Source of the DNA: Phyllosticta citriasiana
Lineage: Eukaryota > Ascomycota > Dothideomycetes > Botryosphaeriales > Phyllostictaceae
Assembly (NCBI GenBank): GCA_038021145.1
Contig: JBBPHT010000020.1
Location: forward strand, 372,001-436,000
DNA: 64,000 bases
Direction: 5' to 3'
The translations under genes and the position numbers were made by a program. Positions 48,601-59,687 of the stretch are shown here, piece after piece; the stretch's first letter is position 1; each line of letters begins with the position of its first letter. Under the pieces are notes generated by a model. The model searched no databases and was not told where the DNA came from. It worked only from the letters and a program-made list of their open reading frames with translations.

Positions 48601-51253
48601 GCTGAGGTCAGTCCACCGTCTCCCCAGATGGTCCCAGACGGCCCTTTGCCAAGAAAGCGGAGAACCCCACATCCACGGTTGCCCTTGGCTCCACAACCAC
48701 GCTCTCTCCGCACGACCGCACACATGCACGTCAGATTTATGCACCCGTCGTTCAGTGGCCTGTTGCGTTCTAGTCCGAAACTTTAAACAGCCTCCGCGTG
48801 GAGCCGTCTCCAACAGTCCTCCTGTCCAACCCTCCTTCACTGCCGCCCTTCAAGGGAGTGCTGCTTCAGTGTCAGTTGACGCTTTCCAGACGCTCGAATG
48901 CGGAAGCCGGTCCGCCCTGACTTCCACCGTCGAGCTGACGAAATCTAGCCTCAAGATGAAAAGGCCCCGGCCAGTCGGATAGTGTGGCCATCGGAATCGA
49001 CAAGCCGCCATGCTGCGGTGCAACGCCTCGTCTGGAATTCGCTACCGTTTGGAAGACGGCCATGCGGGCGCTGATAAGACACTTGCCAGGGGCGTATCAG
49101 AAAGGAAAGATTCACACCAGCGGTCAGAGTCCCCAAAGGCGCACAGCTGCAGCCTCTGCAAGAAGGACGCCTGTATGCCTTCTCTGAGCCAGTCATCAGC
49201 CAGCGTCGGATCACGAAGGTGCTGGCCGAGCAGCCGCAGTCGGGATTCACACAGCACGCCGTCCTTCTCTGATATTTTTCGTCTGCGGCGCCTTGGGCAT
49301 GCAAGACCATGACCAACCAGCTGTGCCGAAACTTTCTCCAGTCACGTCGTTGCTCCAGCATCTTGTCCTCTCAGGACTGCAACCAGGCGCGTCACGCTGT
49401 GCTCCCTATATGCTCACACACTGGTCCTATTTCCACAACTACAACCCTACGAATCCCCGCCTCCAAACACATCACGCATCGTGCACTCAACCTCAGCTCC
49501 CGTCCCTACTCTCGCCACACTCGGTGGACAGACGGACAGAAGCCACCAAGCTAACGCCGCCGGGCAGCCGCCGTCCGTCTGGCTTGCTCCTCGGTTCGGC
49601 TGTCTACCTGGACTAGGTACAGTAGCCTAGCTCTTCTCCGCATAGCCTTCTAGACCCCTACCTACATGTCCTGACGGCGCGCGGCGAGCCTTGGAGGGGA
49701 GCAGGGCCCTAGTACACGGGTCGCCTGCCTTCCTTCCCCGCCATGGCGCCGCGCCGCGCAGAGACCCCTTGGACACAATCCCCGGTCGTAAACGGACAAG
49801 GCACCCCTCCGCTGCCCGCACCGCTCCGCGTCGCGCAAGGTTGTGCAGACGTCAAGGTGCAGTGTTGACTCGCTGGCAGCATGAGGCATTGAGTCGTTGA
49901 TATTGGAGAAATCTTTATGCAATCTGTCGTGATTGGGCTGATGTGCTTGAATTCCGCAGCCGCTGTCTTTGACGCTTGGTGATTCCCGCCGCCGCGAACG
50001 CTCTGAGGCATTGATGGAGACATTTTGGTAGCGTAAGTTTTTAGGTTCAAGGACTACATAGATTGGATCGTAGTCCCCTTGCTCCCGGCAGCTCTTTTTC
50101 GTCTGCTCTACTGCTGGGCTACTTATGACCCTACGCGCCCTTCTAAGGACTAGGACCCTGTCTTGTCCTATGCTGTCCCGCTCGCGCGCTGCATCCATCC
50201 AGTAAGTAGCTCGTTTGGCGCGGCCAGGAGGACACCACCAACAGCATCATGTCGCATACGCCCCCTTGACCAACCCAACGCCCTACCCGCTTGTGGTGTG
50301 TAGGTGGTGGTGGTGGGTGCGGCCCATCTCATCGCGCGCAGCCCTCCACAACGAACCTGATCTCTGCTTGCTATCTCCTCTGCCACCACCACCACCACCA
50401 CCATCCTCATCTCTCGATAAGGCGCGTCTGCAGACCATTGGATTTCTCTGCGGCTACCGAGCGAGGGCGCGGCTTGTGTTGGATGGATGGAATGTTGGTG
50501 TTTGGTTTCTACCTTTTGGCGATGGAGTTGCAATACTCGTGTGCAGCTTCTATGTAATCAGTCGTCCAATATTTACATGCATACACAATTAAATTGTCTT
50601 CATCACCTTCCTTATTCACGTCGTCATCGGTCGTCGTCGGCATTTCAACCAGCCCTTCCCTACATAGGTTCCTTCCGTCGCCCGTTTCCCACAATTCACA
50701 TCAGTTCCCCTCCTCCCCTCCTCATCTCTACTATGTGCACTCTGCGTGCACGCTGAAAAGTCAACCCTGCGTTTCGCCTACCTGCACTCTGCACCCTGCA
50801 CCCTCGTCATCCACACCCTCGTCTACGCGGCGAAGCGAAACGAGACAAGGCCGAGCGGGGATAATGCATGTAAAGCGCCGCCGCCGCATGCAGGGAGATC
50901 CTATCCTTTCCTTTCCTTTCCTTTCCTTCCCTCTCCTCTTCTCTTCTCTGCGGTACAATACAGTACAGTAGTACGCTTCGCTACGCTACCGTACCTGACC
51001 TGACCTGACCTGGCCTGCGCGGCTTGCTCGCTCGGTCGGTCGGTCGGTCGCGCGGTCGTTGGTTTGCGAAGGCCCTTAGACGTCGCTTTGCCGATGCGAT
51101 CAAGTGCGATGCGCTGCCATGTTTGTGGTGACGGACACGCTCGCTCGCTTTTTTTTTTTTTTTTTTTTTTTTTTTGGGCCTCGTGTGGTGGGTAAGGAAT
51201 CGATGGGACGGACGGCACTGGCTGGCGTTGTTTGGTAGTTTTGGCGCTGGTTT

Positions 51254-51290
<37 letters not shown>

Positions 51291-52631
51291 GTGTGTATGC
51301 AGGGAAAGGGGCTTGCGCAGGTAGTAGGTAGGCAGGTAGATAAATGCGTGGGTAGGGGGATGAAGAAGGTACAGGGGGAGGTAGGGTTCATGTCTCTGCG
51401 ACTAACTACATACTGCAGAGAGTGAGCATAGTCGGTTGGTTCACTTGATGCCCTTTGCTTCTGTTGCTGATTCTGATGGGACAATTGGACAGGGACGGGT
51501 AGGACAAGGACAGCGTAGTGTAGTTATGGGTTGAATAAAGGCGCAGTGTCAAATGGTAGAGATGGCTATCAAGTTAATTTGTTCAAGGATGATGATGATG
51601 ATGTTGGAAGCGCCAACCAACTCCCAGCCTGCCTGCCTTCCTTGCTCCGTCCGACAACTACTGCTGCTGCTGTCTATCATACATGAAGATATGAAAAAGG
51701 AGACATGAGTAACAAGTAGAGACAAGAAAAGTAAACGAAAAGAGGACACACGCAAGATGACGAGGTCCCGTATCCACAAGGCCAGCTTATACATACAAGT
51801 AAAAAGTAGACAGACAAAGCATCAGCATCAGCAGCTGGTACTTGGCTCAGCTGCCGCTTACAAGTGGTAGTAGTGATGCTTTTGTGATGATGTGATGGTG
51901 TTGATTTTTCTCTCATTCGACTCGGTCACGTCGTCCCGATGGGACGATTGTTCAAGGGGTGTATTGGTGGGTAGTGGGGTATCCGGTTTTGCAAATGTCA
52001 AAAGGGAAGAAACAAAAGGCAGAAAAGAGGTTTGGAGAAGGGGAGGAAAAAAGTGGTGTGAGAAACGAAATCCCAGTAACGCCTCCCGAACCAATCCAAC
52101 CAACCAGCCATCCGTCCGCCATCCGTGTCCGGGTGTTTTCGCGTCATTCCATCCGTCCATCCGTCCGTCCGTCCAATCCTAGTCCGCGATTTGATCCAGC
52201 ACGGTCGAAATGAAGAGAAAGGAGGCTAAGCAATGTACCAGAAGGAGAAGAGAAGAAGCGGGACCGGAGGAGCGAGCTAGCTGCTTCCTTGGCCCGTCTC
52301 ATAACCGTATATGAGTAAAGTGTGACGAAGAGCACGCCGGCCCAGGTATCCGGACCAGCCGCGAGCAAGAAGGGGAATAAAAGGGCGAAGAAAACTTTTG
52401 GGAAGCTGAACTCCAGCTTTTGGGTGGGGTGGTCGTTGTCGAATGCTTCCAGTGCGTGCGCGGTAAGTGTGGCGTCAGGCGAACGAAGGCTCCAAGCGCG
52501 GGTGCGGTTGAACGGTCGTAGCCTCCCAGCGCGGATGCGATTCAATGGTCGAAGCCTCCCAGCGCAGGCGCGAACCGACGTTCGAAGCCTCCCTCCACGG
52601 ACGCGCTCTGACACCTGGAGCCTCCCTGGCA
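45656..52631. other. 7-kb region without a confident gene
   Basis: Open frames of 60-180 codons occur on both strands but lack family motifs, splice support or biased composition. The region holds a diverged tandem duplication (46255-46679). After 50.3 kb it has dense simple repeats: CCA units near 50387-50403, CCTTT units at 50907-50929, GGTC units near 51030-51050 and T runs at 51150-51174 and 51259-51285. An uncertain membrane-type open frame at 52144-52445 (minus strand) is treated separately in the findings. Confidence 0.45.
46255..46679. repeat. diverged tandem duplication, unit about 0.2 kb
   Basis: Copy 1 (about 46255-46446) and copy 2 (about 46459-46679) share ordered blocks. Examples are AAAAGCGCGACA, AGCACCGGAACCCC, GGGAGGAAAGG, TTCAGAATC-like sequence and an exact stretch beginning GTTCGATACCTGGCGG (46395 and 46627). 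The offset changes from 202 to 232 bp because copy 2 has about 30 extra bases near 46580-46620. Many of the differences are transitions. Confidence 0.8.
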
Positions 52632-52649
52632 TTACGCGTACTGACTAGC
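52485..52649. repeat. 33-bp minisatellite, five diverged units
   Basis: Units begin at 52485, 52518, 52551, 52584 and 52617, each with a core like GAAGCCTCCCAGCGCGG. The exact 33-bp spacing keeps reading frames open on both strands, giving 11-residue repeats (GRLRPLNRIRA type on the minus strand). The last unit overlaps the stop of the 203-aa gene at 52632. Confidence 0.88.
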
Positions 52650-53300
52650 GGCGCCAACATCGCCAAAGTGCTCAGCAATGCTGTCAAGCACCTCGCGGTC
52701 GACGCTGCTGCGGCGGCGGCGCTGGCGGCGCATCTCCAGCTCCGTATCCATCAGGCGGCTCTGGACAAAGGCGCGGAAGCGCTCGTCACGGCGCACATTG
52801 TCCGTGTTAAGCAGCTCCGTCAGGACGGCCTTGACCTGCTTGTTGACATCGTAGAGGGCAGAGTCGGCGGGCAGCGGGGCGCCATTGCGCACCTGTGAGG
52901 GCGAGTGCGGTGCGCCCGTCTTGCTGGCGGCATGGTGGCTGTGGTGCGGCAGGTCCGGGACGGGGGAGGAGCAAGCGCCAGGCGTGTTGTGTGCGGCCGT
53001 GTTGAAAGGCGTGGTGGGCGTTTGGGTGGGTGAGTGGCTCAAGGGCGAGTGAGTGCCAGAGAGGGAGATGGAAATGTCAGAAGAGAAGGAGGAGCGCGGC
53101 GAGTAGTTTGCCGTGGCGTAGGCGTCGGTGGGTGGGATTTGCACCGTCAGACGCTGGCGCAGACTCTCTTGCTGCGACGAGAGGTAGAGGTAGCGGGCGT
53201 AGGGGTCGGACTGTGGAGAGTTAGACGAGTCGCGGGCGAGGAGAGGGTGGGATGCGAAGGTACGTACAATGTCCGAGGCGGAGGGGGTGCGGGCGGACAT
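52632..53300 (-). CDS. conserved-looking fungal protein of unknown function, 203 aa
   Basis: Exon 1 (53300-53268) encodes MSARTPSASDI. A 57-bp intron follows (GTACGT, branch CTAAC, acceptor CACAG), and exon 2 (53210-52632) continues SDPYARYLYLSSQQESLRQR. The middle is Ser/Thr/Pro/His-rich and probably disordered. The C-terminal part (about 145-195) is helical and charged: NKQVKAVLTELLNTDNVR, FRAFVQSRLMDTELEMRRQR. I have an impression of similar uncharacterised proteins in other Pezizomycotina but cannot name a function. The intron is in frame and stop-free, so an unspliced form would gain 19 residues. An alternative 3' end that skips the stop at 52632 is possible. Confidence 0.7.
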   Translation of the reverse strand: MSARTPSASDIVRTFASHPLLARDSSNSPQSDPYARYLYLSSQQESLRQRLTVQIPPTDAYATANYSPRSSFSSDISISLSGTHSPLSHSPTQTPTTPFNTAAHNTPGACSSPVPDLPHHSHHAASKTGAPHSPSQVRNGAPLPADSALYDVNKQVKAVLTELLNTDNVRRDERFRAFVQSRLMDTELEMRRQRRRRSSVDREVLDSIAEHFGDVGAASQYA

Positions 53301-55488
53301 GGTGGAGAATGGGGAGGCGAATGGGTGGGAGGGGCGAGTTAATAGCAAGCTCATCGAAGGACGAAGTGGCTGCGGTGGTGTGGAGTGGTGTTTGGGGTTG
53401 GTAGGCGGAGGAGGAGGTGGTGGAGGTGGTGGTGGTGGTGAGTGGGAGGAGAGGAGGAGAGAGATATAGTGGTCGAGCCGGGGGGGGGGGGGGGGGGGGG
53501 CAGTGGATTGGGAGGTAGAGCCGGGGCAAAAATTGCTGTCGGGTGCTGGGATGAGGGATGTCGCGGTCGGGTTGGGGACAGAGTCAGTCAGGATGCAGCA
53601 GGGAGAAGGCGGGAGCGGCGTTATTTACATGTCCACGCCATGGACATGGACATGGGCACACATGCTCTGGGGCCCCGAATTTATTACTCCATGTTGAGTA
53701 CCTTAGCCGACATGTACACTGAATTGAGGCCGTGACGTGCCTCTAGAATTAGTGCATCACACCTCATTAGATATGTACTCTCTCCCGTGGTCAGCGTGCC
53801 GTTCCGCCGTGCTCCTAACCCGCCATGAAGCCACGCAACCACTCTCTGACGACGCCTGGCTTTCTTCTCTCCACCATCTTTCTCCTTGGTTGGCTGCTGT
53901 GCCGATCTCCCTCCTGTCTCTGGCCTGGCCCAGTGTCCTGTGCGCTGCTTCTGCGGGCCCAATAATAATTAATCGGCAGCCCTCGCCAACCACCTAACCA
54001 CCTCGCCAGTTTCAGGCCTGAGAGCACCGAAACTGTCGCAGCCACTGCTACTCTCACGTTTCCAATGTTTCCTTTCTCGTCGCCCCCCGGCCGTCCTCAT
54101 TGTCCGCCTGACTGCTCGCAAGGTTCCTACGTTGTGGACTTGTTTGTTTCCCCTCGCTGCCCCCTCGACGCCCCCGAAAACGGCCGCGCAGGCTGATCAT
54201 GGCTGCTTTCAGCGACTCCTGCACCTTGGCCAACGTGCCGGTACCTGTCAATCGATCATGTTTTCCATGTTTTCTGCCAGACGCGACAATCCCCATCCTC
54301 CGCCATGCGCCACTTTGTCCCCATGCGCTTGAACCCTCTGCCGCCTCCTGCTCCTTCACCATACCCTGTCAGATTCGACTGGAGCAAACCCAGAATCTTG
54401 CCCAACGTCATTTCTGTGTCTTTGGCTGTCGACGAGACGACGGCTGCCGTCGCCATGACGTATGCGGAATGCCGGCGCGCGAAACCAGGAAGCGACGGGA
54501 GTGCCAACCACCTCACCACCACGAATCCCTCGGATTCTGAACGCGCCATTACCGCATCCGCCGCGGACCTCTCTGCTTTGGGCAAGTGAGCGACCATTCG
54601 CGAAAAGCGTCCTCAGCAGCCTGCCGGCTCGCTTCCTGGAAGATGGAAAGGAAGTGCTGTGCTGTCGATCGACGACCATGATCTCATGTGGCGGGTGCCG
54701 CATGAAAAACTCTACAACATCAGAATTGCGATCGAGCGATCCCATTTCGTCTTCTTTGTGCCACTTTCCGCCAAGCCATGCTACAGATTCGACCATCAAC
54801 ATGCCGTCGGCCGAGAAAACAAACATCTTTTCTCCAGCTGCCAGGCCGTGGAAGAAGCCGACGGCGCCACTGCCTGCCAAAGCTGGGGCGCAGCTGTGCT
54901 GTTGTGCCACCCAGTCGCCCTCGAGCCGTTGCCGTGAGCATAAAGGTGACAATCTATGGCCGACTGCCACGTCGACTTCTGACACATGGGCATGGCCATA
55001 ATCAGTCATGCGGTAGCCTCTTTCTTCTCCTCTTCCAAGATTTCTTCCACGGCATCGACGAGACCGCGGCTTCGGCTCGACTCGTGGCTCTGACCGTCAT
55101 CCCACGTTGCGCTGACGGTCACCAGAGGCTCCAGCAGCTACACCAACGACGCCGTACCCCAGCCTCGGCGCCCCAACCGGATGCCTCTCCACACTCGCTC
55201 AATCCCAGTTCCGTGTTTTCAGCTTCGCACTGCTGAGTCGCACTGTGCGCAGCGTGCAGCTATTTTTTCCCTACGGCTCCAATGTCTACCAGCCGTCGGA
55301 ATCTTGTTCGAGCCACTGCGGCTGACAGGGTTTCTCTGCGCCCGTCCAAGACAGATGACCACGCTGCGGATTGCGTCTCCCGAGGTTCGTTGGTCTCGGT
55401 GTCCGAGTTGTGAAAGATTCCTGGTGTAGAGCGTCACGAAACCGCGGTTGAATGGCCCTTCGAACGTCTATCCAAGCTGGCATAGACA
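53301..55488. other. intergenic region, no confident gene
   Basis: Contains GGT units near 53415-53440, a run of 21 G at 53480-53500 and CATGGACATG-type units near 53635-53655. Opposing open frames of about 180 and 217 codons overlap at 54356-55009. Neither shows domains or splice-supported extension. The run of G lies about 180 bp upstream of the 203-aa gene. Confidence 0.5.
53480..53500. repeat. run of 21 G
   Basis: An uninterrupted G homopolymer upstream of the minus-strand gene starting at 53300, so that gene's promoter has a C run on its coding strand. Such a tract may form a G-quadruplex and is prone to length errors in sequencing. Confidence 0.8.
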
Positions 55489-56244
55489 TCAGTCCACCCT
55501 TGCCTGACCCTCCGTGACGTCGCCATCTCCTTCACCCCCCTCCCCTTCGTCTCCAGCCAACCTCTCCCTCCAGAACCCCTTGCCATAACTCACCAAAATC
55601 TCTTCGCCCTTCCTAATCCCACGGGCCCTTGGACCTTTGACATTCTTGCCCTTGCCCAACACCCAGACCCCCATGCGCCTCTCGACCCTCTTGCCGTCGA
55701 CCTCAACCCACACGTCGCCAAACTCAGCATTCGGCGCCGCGACGCCAGGGACGCCGCGGTAGTCATTGACAAAGCGAGCCTCGTTGCCGCCGCGCGCCGC
55801 ATCGACGCCGACACCCAGCTCGCGGTCCAGGCTGAGGTCGTAGTCGGAGGCGGCGTCGGCGTCGTCGCGCGTGTGCAGCGTGCCGCTGTACGTCAGGATC
55901 AGCGTGGCGGGCGGCAGCGCGGCGCGCGCGAAGAGCCCCGCTTGGCCGCACGCCGGGTGCCCTGTCGTCGTGATGGGCGTGATGAGCACGTTGGGATTGG
56001 GCGAGGGCGGCAGCGCGTGGAAGACGGGCGCGGGACAAGCTGGTGGCGTGTGGAGTGTCTGTAGCAGGGCGCGCGGGAAGGCCGGCGATGGGAGAGGGTG
56101 CGCGTGGTAGGGCAGCGAAGGCGGCCAGTTTTTGGGCTGCTTGCTGGTGCTGCTGGTCGATGCCTTGGTTGTGCTGCTGGCTTTTCCTCTGGCTGGCTTG
56201 TGATTTGCATTGTTGCGCGGCTTCGTGTTGGAAGCGCCGCCCAT
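55489..56244 (-). CDS. SET-domain protein
   Basis: A single exon encodes 251 aa. The N-terminal 40 residues are basic and Ser/Lys-rich. The SET core shows GLFARAALPPATLILTYSG, a Tyr/Asp-rich loop, EARFVNDYRGV, APNAEFGDVWVEV and GEEILVSYGKGFW, which contains the C-terminal catalytic-type Tyr. The usual NHxCxPN signature is altered: VNDYRG replaces the Asn-His-Ser-Cys stretch, and a spacer precedes PNAEF. SET proteins methylate lysines on histones or other proteins. No pre-SET or post-SET cysteine cluster is seen, so this is a compact variant whose substrate cannot be predicted. The ATG at 56244 is the first in the frame. The C-terminus is Gly/Glu-rich. Confidence 0.8.
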   Translation of the reverse strand: MGGASNTKPRNNANHKPARGKASSTTKASTSSTSKQPKNWPPSLPYHAHPLPSPAFPRALLQTLHTPPACPAPVFHALPPSPNPNVLITPITTTGHPACGQAGLFARAALPPATLILTYSGTLHTRDDADAASDYDLSLDRELGVGVDAARGGNEARFVNDYRGVPGVAAPNAEFGDVWVEVDGKRVERRMGVWVLGKGKNVKGPRARGIRKGEEILVSYGKGFWRERLAGDEGEGGEGDGDVTEGQARVD

Positions 56245-58270
56245 GGCTTCCGGTCCAATGGCGATGGTCCGTGGTCGCGAGATCTGAGGAGGTCTCAATC
56301 GTCCTTGCTGTACTGTTGCTTTCTCGAGGGGGAGAGAACAAGTGGACGCGGATTATGCTCTTTTTCCTCTTTTCCTCCAGCCAGCCCGTGTTCTCTGCTC
56401 ACCACCAGAGAAGCCGGTCAAGCAGGCCGCAACAACCAACGGGGCAATCCCAGCCAGTATACCTACCTACAGTCTTCTGGTGGACTCATGTCTCGCGGCA
56501 GGTCAATGAGCAGCAACCAATCACACCAAGCACAGATTTCCGTCAATGAATGAATGAATGTCGTCCATCGGCGCCGGCGGCAGAACAAGGACAAGGTGCT
56601 GACCGCCTTTCCATCTAGCGCACATCGTTTGGCGAGACACCACGGTTCCAAAAAAATCCGAATCTATTGATTGATGAACGCACCCACACGCATCCCGGAC
56701 CCATCTCATCTCCGAGCGCTGTCCGCGCGCCCACGGCAATTCGCAGCTTTTCCAAAACGCGTTTGTGTGACCGGCTCTTGACTTGACGGATGCGAATCGA
56801 TCGGGCTGTTTGTTGGGGATGCGTATGTCATCGGCGGTCTCTACACGCACTGCTCGGCTACCTTTCGTCGCGCTCCTTCAACACACTGCGTGCTGAGACG
56901 AGCGCTGAAGGCATGCAGGCCATGGCAAAGACTCGCGGCCTGTTGATGTGGTTTCTAAAAATCCACAATGTGCCAACGGAGTACCCATTTTCCCCCCTTT
57001 ATACCCGCTCGTCCAGCTTCATCGAAACAAAGCTGCGTCTTCGAAGCGAGACGACTCAGCGATAGCGAGGTGAGATGGAGTTTGCTTGAGCTCATCCTCG
57101 ACATTCCCATTTATCCCCCTGCCTTGCGGCTTCAGCCCTGCATACCGTTCCGCCGTTGCGAGCGGGAGACTCCCGCAGCGTTATCCTGGCTTCCTGGGGG
57201 GCCGTCCCGAGAACCGACGTCTCTCGAACATCAGTGATGCCTGCTGGCCATGCTGGCTAGAACCTCCAACCACCCGCAGCGTCGACCAGCGCTAAGAAGG
57301 CATGCCGCAACCGTGCTTAAATGACCCGCGCCGCTGGTTTTCGGTTGTGTCTGTTCTTGGATCATCGTCCTGGCTCTGCTGTTTCATGCGCCGGCCCGCC
57401 CCCTTGTACTGGAGGTAGGTGCTGCGCGAAGCGAGAGGGGAGTCGAGACGGGCCAAGAACCGTTTCCTTTTCCTTTAACCCCTTCATGCTTCCACGTCGC
57501 TGTTGCTTTCTTTCTTAAAACCCACGTTGAGGTCTTTGGAAGAGCGTGGTACTTCTGGCATACAGTCAATTTTACCATCATGGTGGTCTTGGCTGTCAAA
57601 CCTCTCTCCATCTACAACAAAACAGGGCCTGCGCTTGAGAGGGAGATAGCCAGGGTCCCGCACGGTCTTTTTGCGTCAGGAGAACATGAACCACAAAGTC
57701 GACTTGGCAGAGGAAGAGCTGGGAGCGCGCACGGGAGCAGTCGTAGCATTCCGTGGTCAAGTCAGGCTTGACCAATCATTTCGCCTTTTTGCTCTACATT
57801 GCTCGAGGACTAGCCGTCCCCACGTCCCCCGTTCACGTCTGGGCAAAGCCCGCCGTGGATCCCCTTCTACTTACCGGTGCTCGGGAGATGGACATAGCAT
57901 TTCGCCTGCAGATTCGGCCGCGCTGGTCTGGCCCTGACTGCGCCTGATCATAGCCAGGGGTGCGCTTTAAGGTGGGGTATGGCCTAGGTAGGTGGTTTGG
58001 ATGCGCTTTGCGTTTTCTTCTTCCATTCTTTCTCCTGCTCTGTCACCACCACTACCGATTTTCATAGTCGTACTTTCTTTCTCGCTTCAAACAGACTCGT
58101 TATTTGGTGTCCTTGCTACCATCCATTCGCTTCAAAGAAGAAAAGACTCCCCGGCGTCCTCCTCATTACGACTGTTTCTGGTTTCTATTCTTCACGACAG
58201 CTGCTCAGTCACGTCAATCTCCGCATCATCCATTCACTCCGCCGTATCTTGTAATTGAAAATCCAACACC
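56245..58270. other. intergenic region between divergent genes
   Basis: About 2 kb between the SET-domain gene and the GPI-protein gene. No gene is supported. The last 250 bp before 58271 are C/T-rich with TTTC/CTTC tracts, resembling a promoter and leader. Confidence 0.5.
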
Positions 58271-59122
58271 ATGCGCTTCTCCACCTTCGTATCCACCGCT
58301 ATGTTTGCCACTGGAGCTCAAGCGGCTTCGTCGTCATCGTTGTCACCGTCACCATCCGCCTCGCCCTCGCCCTACACGCCGTACATCAACTTCAACACAG
58401 TCGCCTACATCACCGAGACCGTGTCGGCCTACACGACCTACATCTCGGCCGCCACGCAGCTCGCGCTTAAGGACACGAGGTACACCATTTCCGAAGTACG
58501 TGCACATACGAGTCGAGTCCCCTGGCTTATCAACAAACCCTTCCGTGTATACCTACCTATCTAACACGCTTGCCCACCACCGCAGCCTACAACACTGACC
58601 CTCTCCTCCGGCGGCCCCTTCACCCTCGTCCGCCCGCTCATCGCGCAGACCATCGTCGCCGGCTGCGCCACTTGCTACGCGACGGCCCTCTTCTCTACCA
58701 TCTCACCCACTACTAGTGACGCGCTCGCCTTCCCCACGCCCCTCCCCTCCATCGACGCCAACGGCACGACCGTCGGAAGCCCGAGTCTGAAGACAACCGC
58801 GACTGCGTTCCACACGGCCGCGTCGTCCAACAAATCCAAGCCGCACTCGCACTCGCATTCGAACGAGCAAAAGTCGGCTTCCACGCATCGCACCTCGGCG
58901 CCTGCCGGCGCTACGATGACGCTGGCGTCGGAAACGGCTGCAGGCGTTGTGACAGCAGACACGATGCGAGCGCCGACTGCTAGCGCGACGGCCGGTGAGG
59001 CGGATGTGTCGGGGACGGCGACAGCGGCAGCGACGCCTTTGTATACGGGTGCGGCGGCAAGCTTTGGGATGGAGACGGGGATGTTAGTAGTCGCGGCCTT
59101 GGGGGCTTTTGCAATGGTTTGA
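58271..59122 (+). CDS. GPI-anchored Ser/Thr/Ala-rich cell-wall protein
   Basis: Two exons, 58271-58495 and 58586-59122, with a 90-bp phase-0 intron (GTACGT donor, CTAAC branch point) give 253 aa. Residues 1-18 are a signal peptide (MRFSTFVSTAMFATGAQA). The segment FNTVAYITETVSAYTTYISA, with the PTTLTL that follows the splice, resembles the repeat found in many small fungal wall proteins. A His/Ser-rich stretch (KPHSHSHSNE) and a Thr/Ala-rich stalk follow. The protein ends in a hydrophobic tail (METGMLVVAALGAFAMV) with no residues after it, as expected for GPI attachment near TGAAAS. It is probably exposed at the cell surface. Confidence 0.85.
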
Positions 59123-59687
59123 GGGGGGTTGAGGGGAAGGGAGAGCTGAGAGTTGTTGTTTTTGGCCAGCCAAGTCAATCGAGAAGAGAGACTCGGATCG
59201 AAGGAGGAGAATGCATTTTTTGCTGCCAACCTCGCAGTGGGTCGCTTTGGGCATCTCCCAGACTCTCAGAAGAACCGAACCGACGACTTGGTGACTTCCG
59301 ACACCGAGCTTCCTGTCCCTGACTCTTTCCTCGGGGTTTGCTTACTTCCCGCTATCCACGTTGATTCTAGCATCTGCCCCGCCAAGTACATGTGGTCTGT
59401 GGTGTGGCAGGAGCTCTTGCCCTAAGCAAGCGCTGAGCTACACACGGAGGGCATCAATGGGCAGAAATACGTTCAGACTCAGCAACCCACCATTCAGCTA
59501 TCCATCGTTCCAGCAGTGCTTCTGAACTTTCCCCCGCCATTCATTTTGCATCAACCTCGGAAAATCGTGTCACAAGAAACAGCCGCCAACGCTGGATCTG
59601 GCGTCGATTCCAAGCCCCGTGACCGCCCGTGTCGATTCGGAGCAGCTCGATTCGGCGAATAGCCAACACGACGATGCGGACGCAAAG
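59123..59687. other. spacer before the BTB cluster
   Basis: About 560 bp holding the 3' end of the GPI-protein gene and possibly an unresolved 5' exon of the first BTB gene. No clear start-plus-donor combination was found. Confidence 0.4.

Noticed and set aside
49662..50198. 178-codon minus-strand open frame
   Set aside because: Arg/Ser-rich with no hydrophobic pattern or domain, and no homologue recognised.
54356..55009. 217-codon minus-strand frame facing a 179-codon plus-strand frame
   Set aside because: Neither has recognisable motifs, splice extension or a convincing promoter, and both could arise by chance in GC-rich DNA. Transcript data could overturn this.
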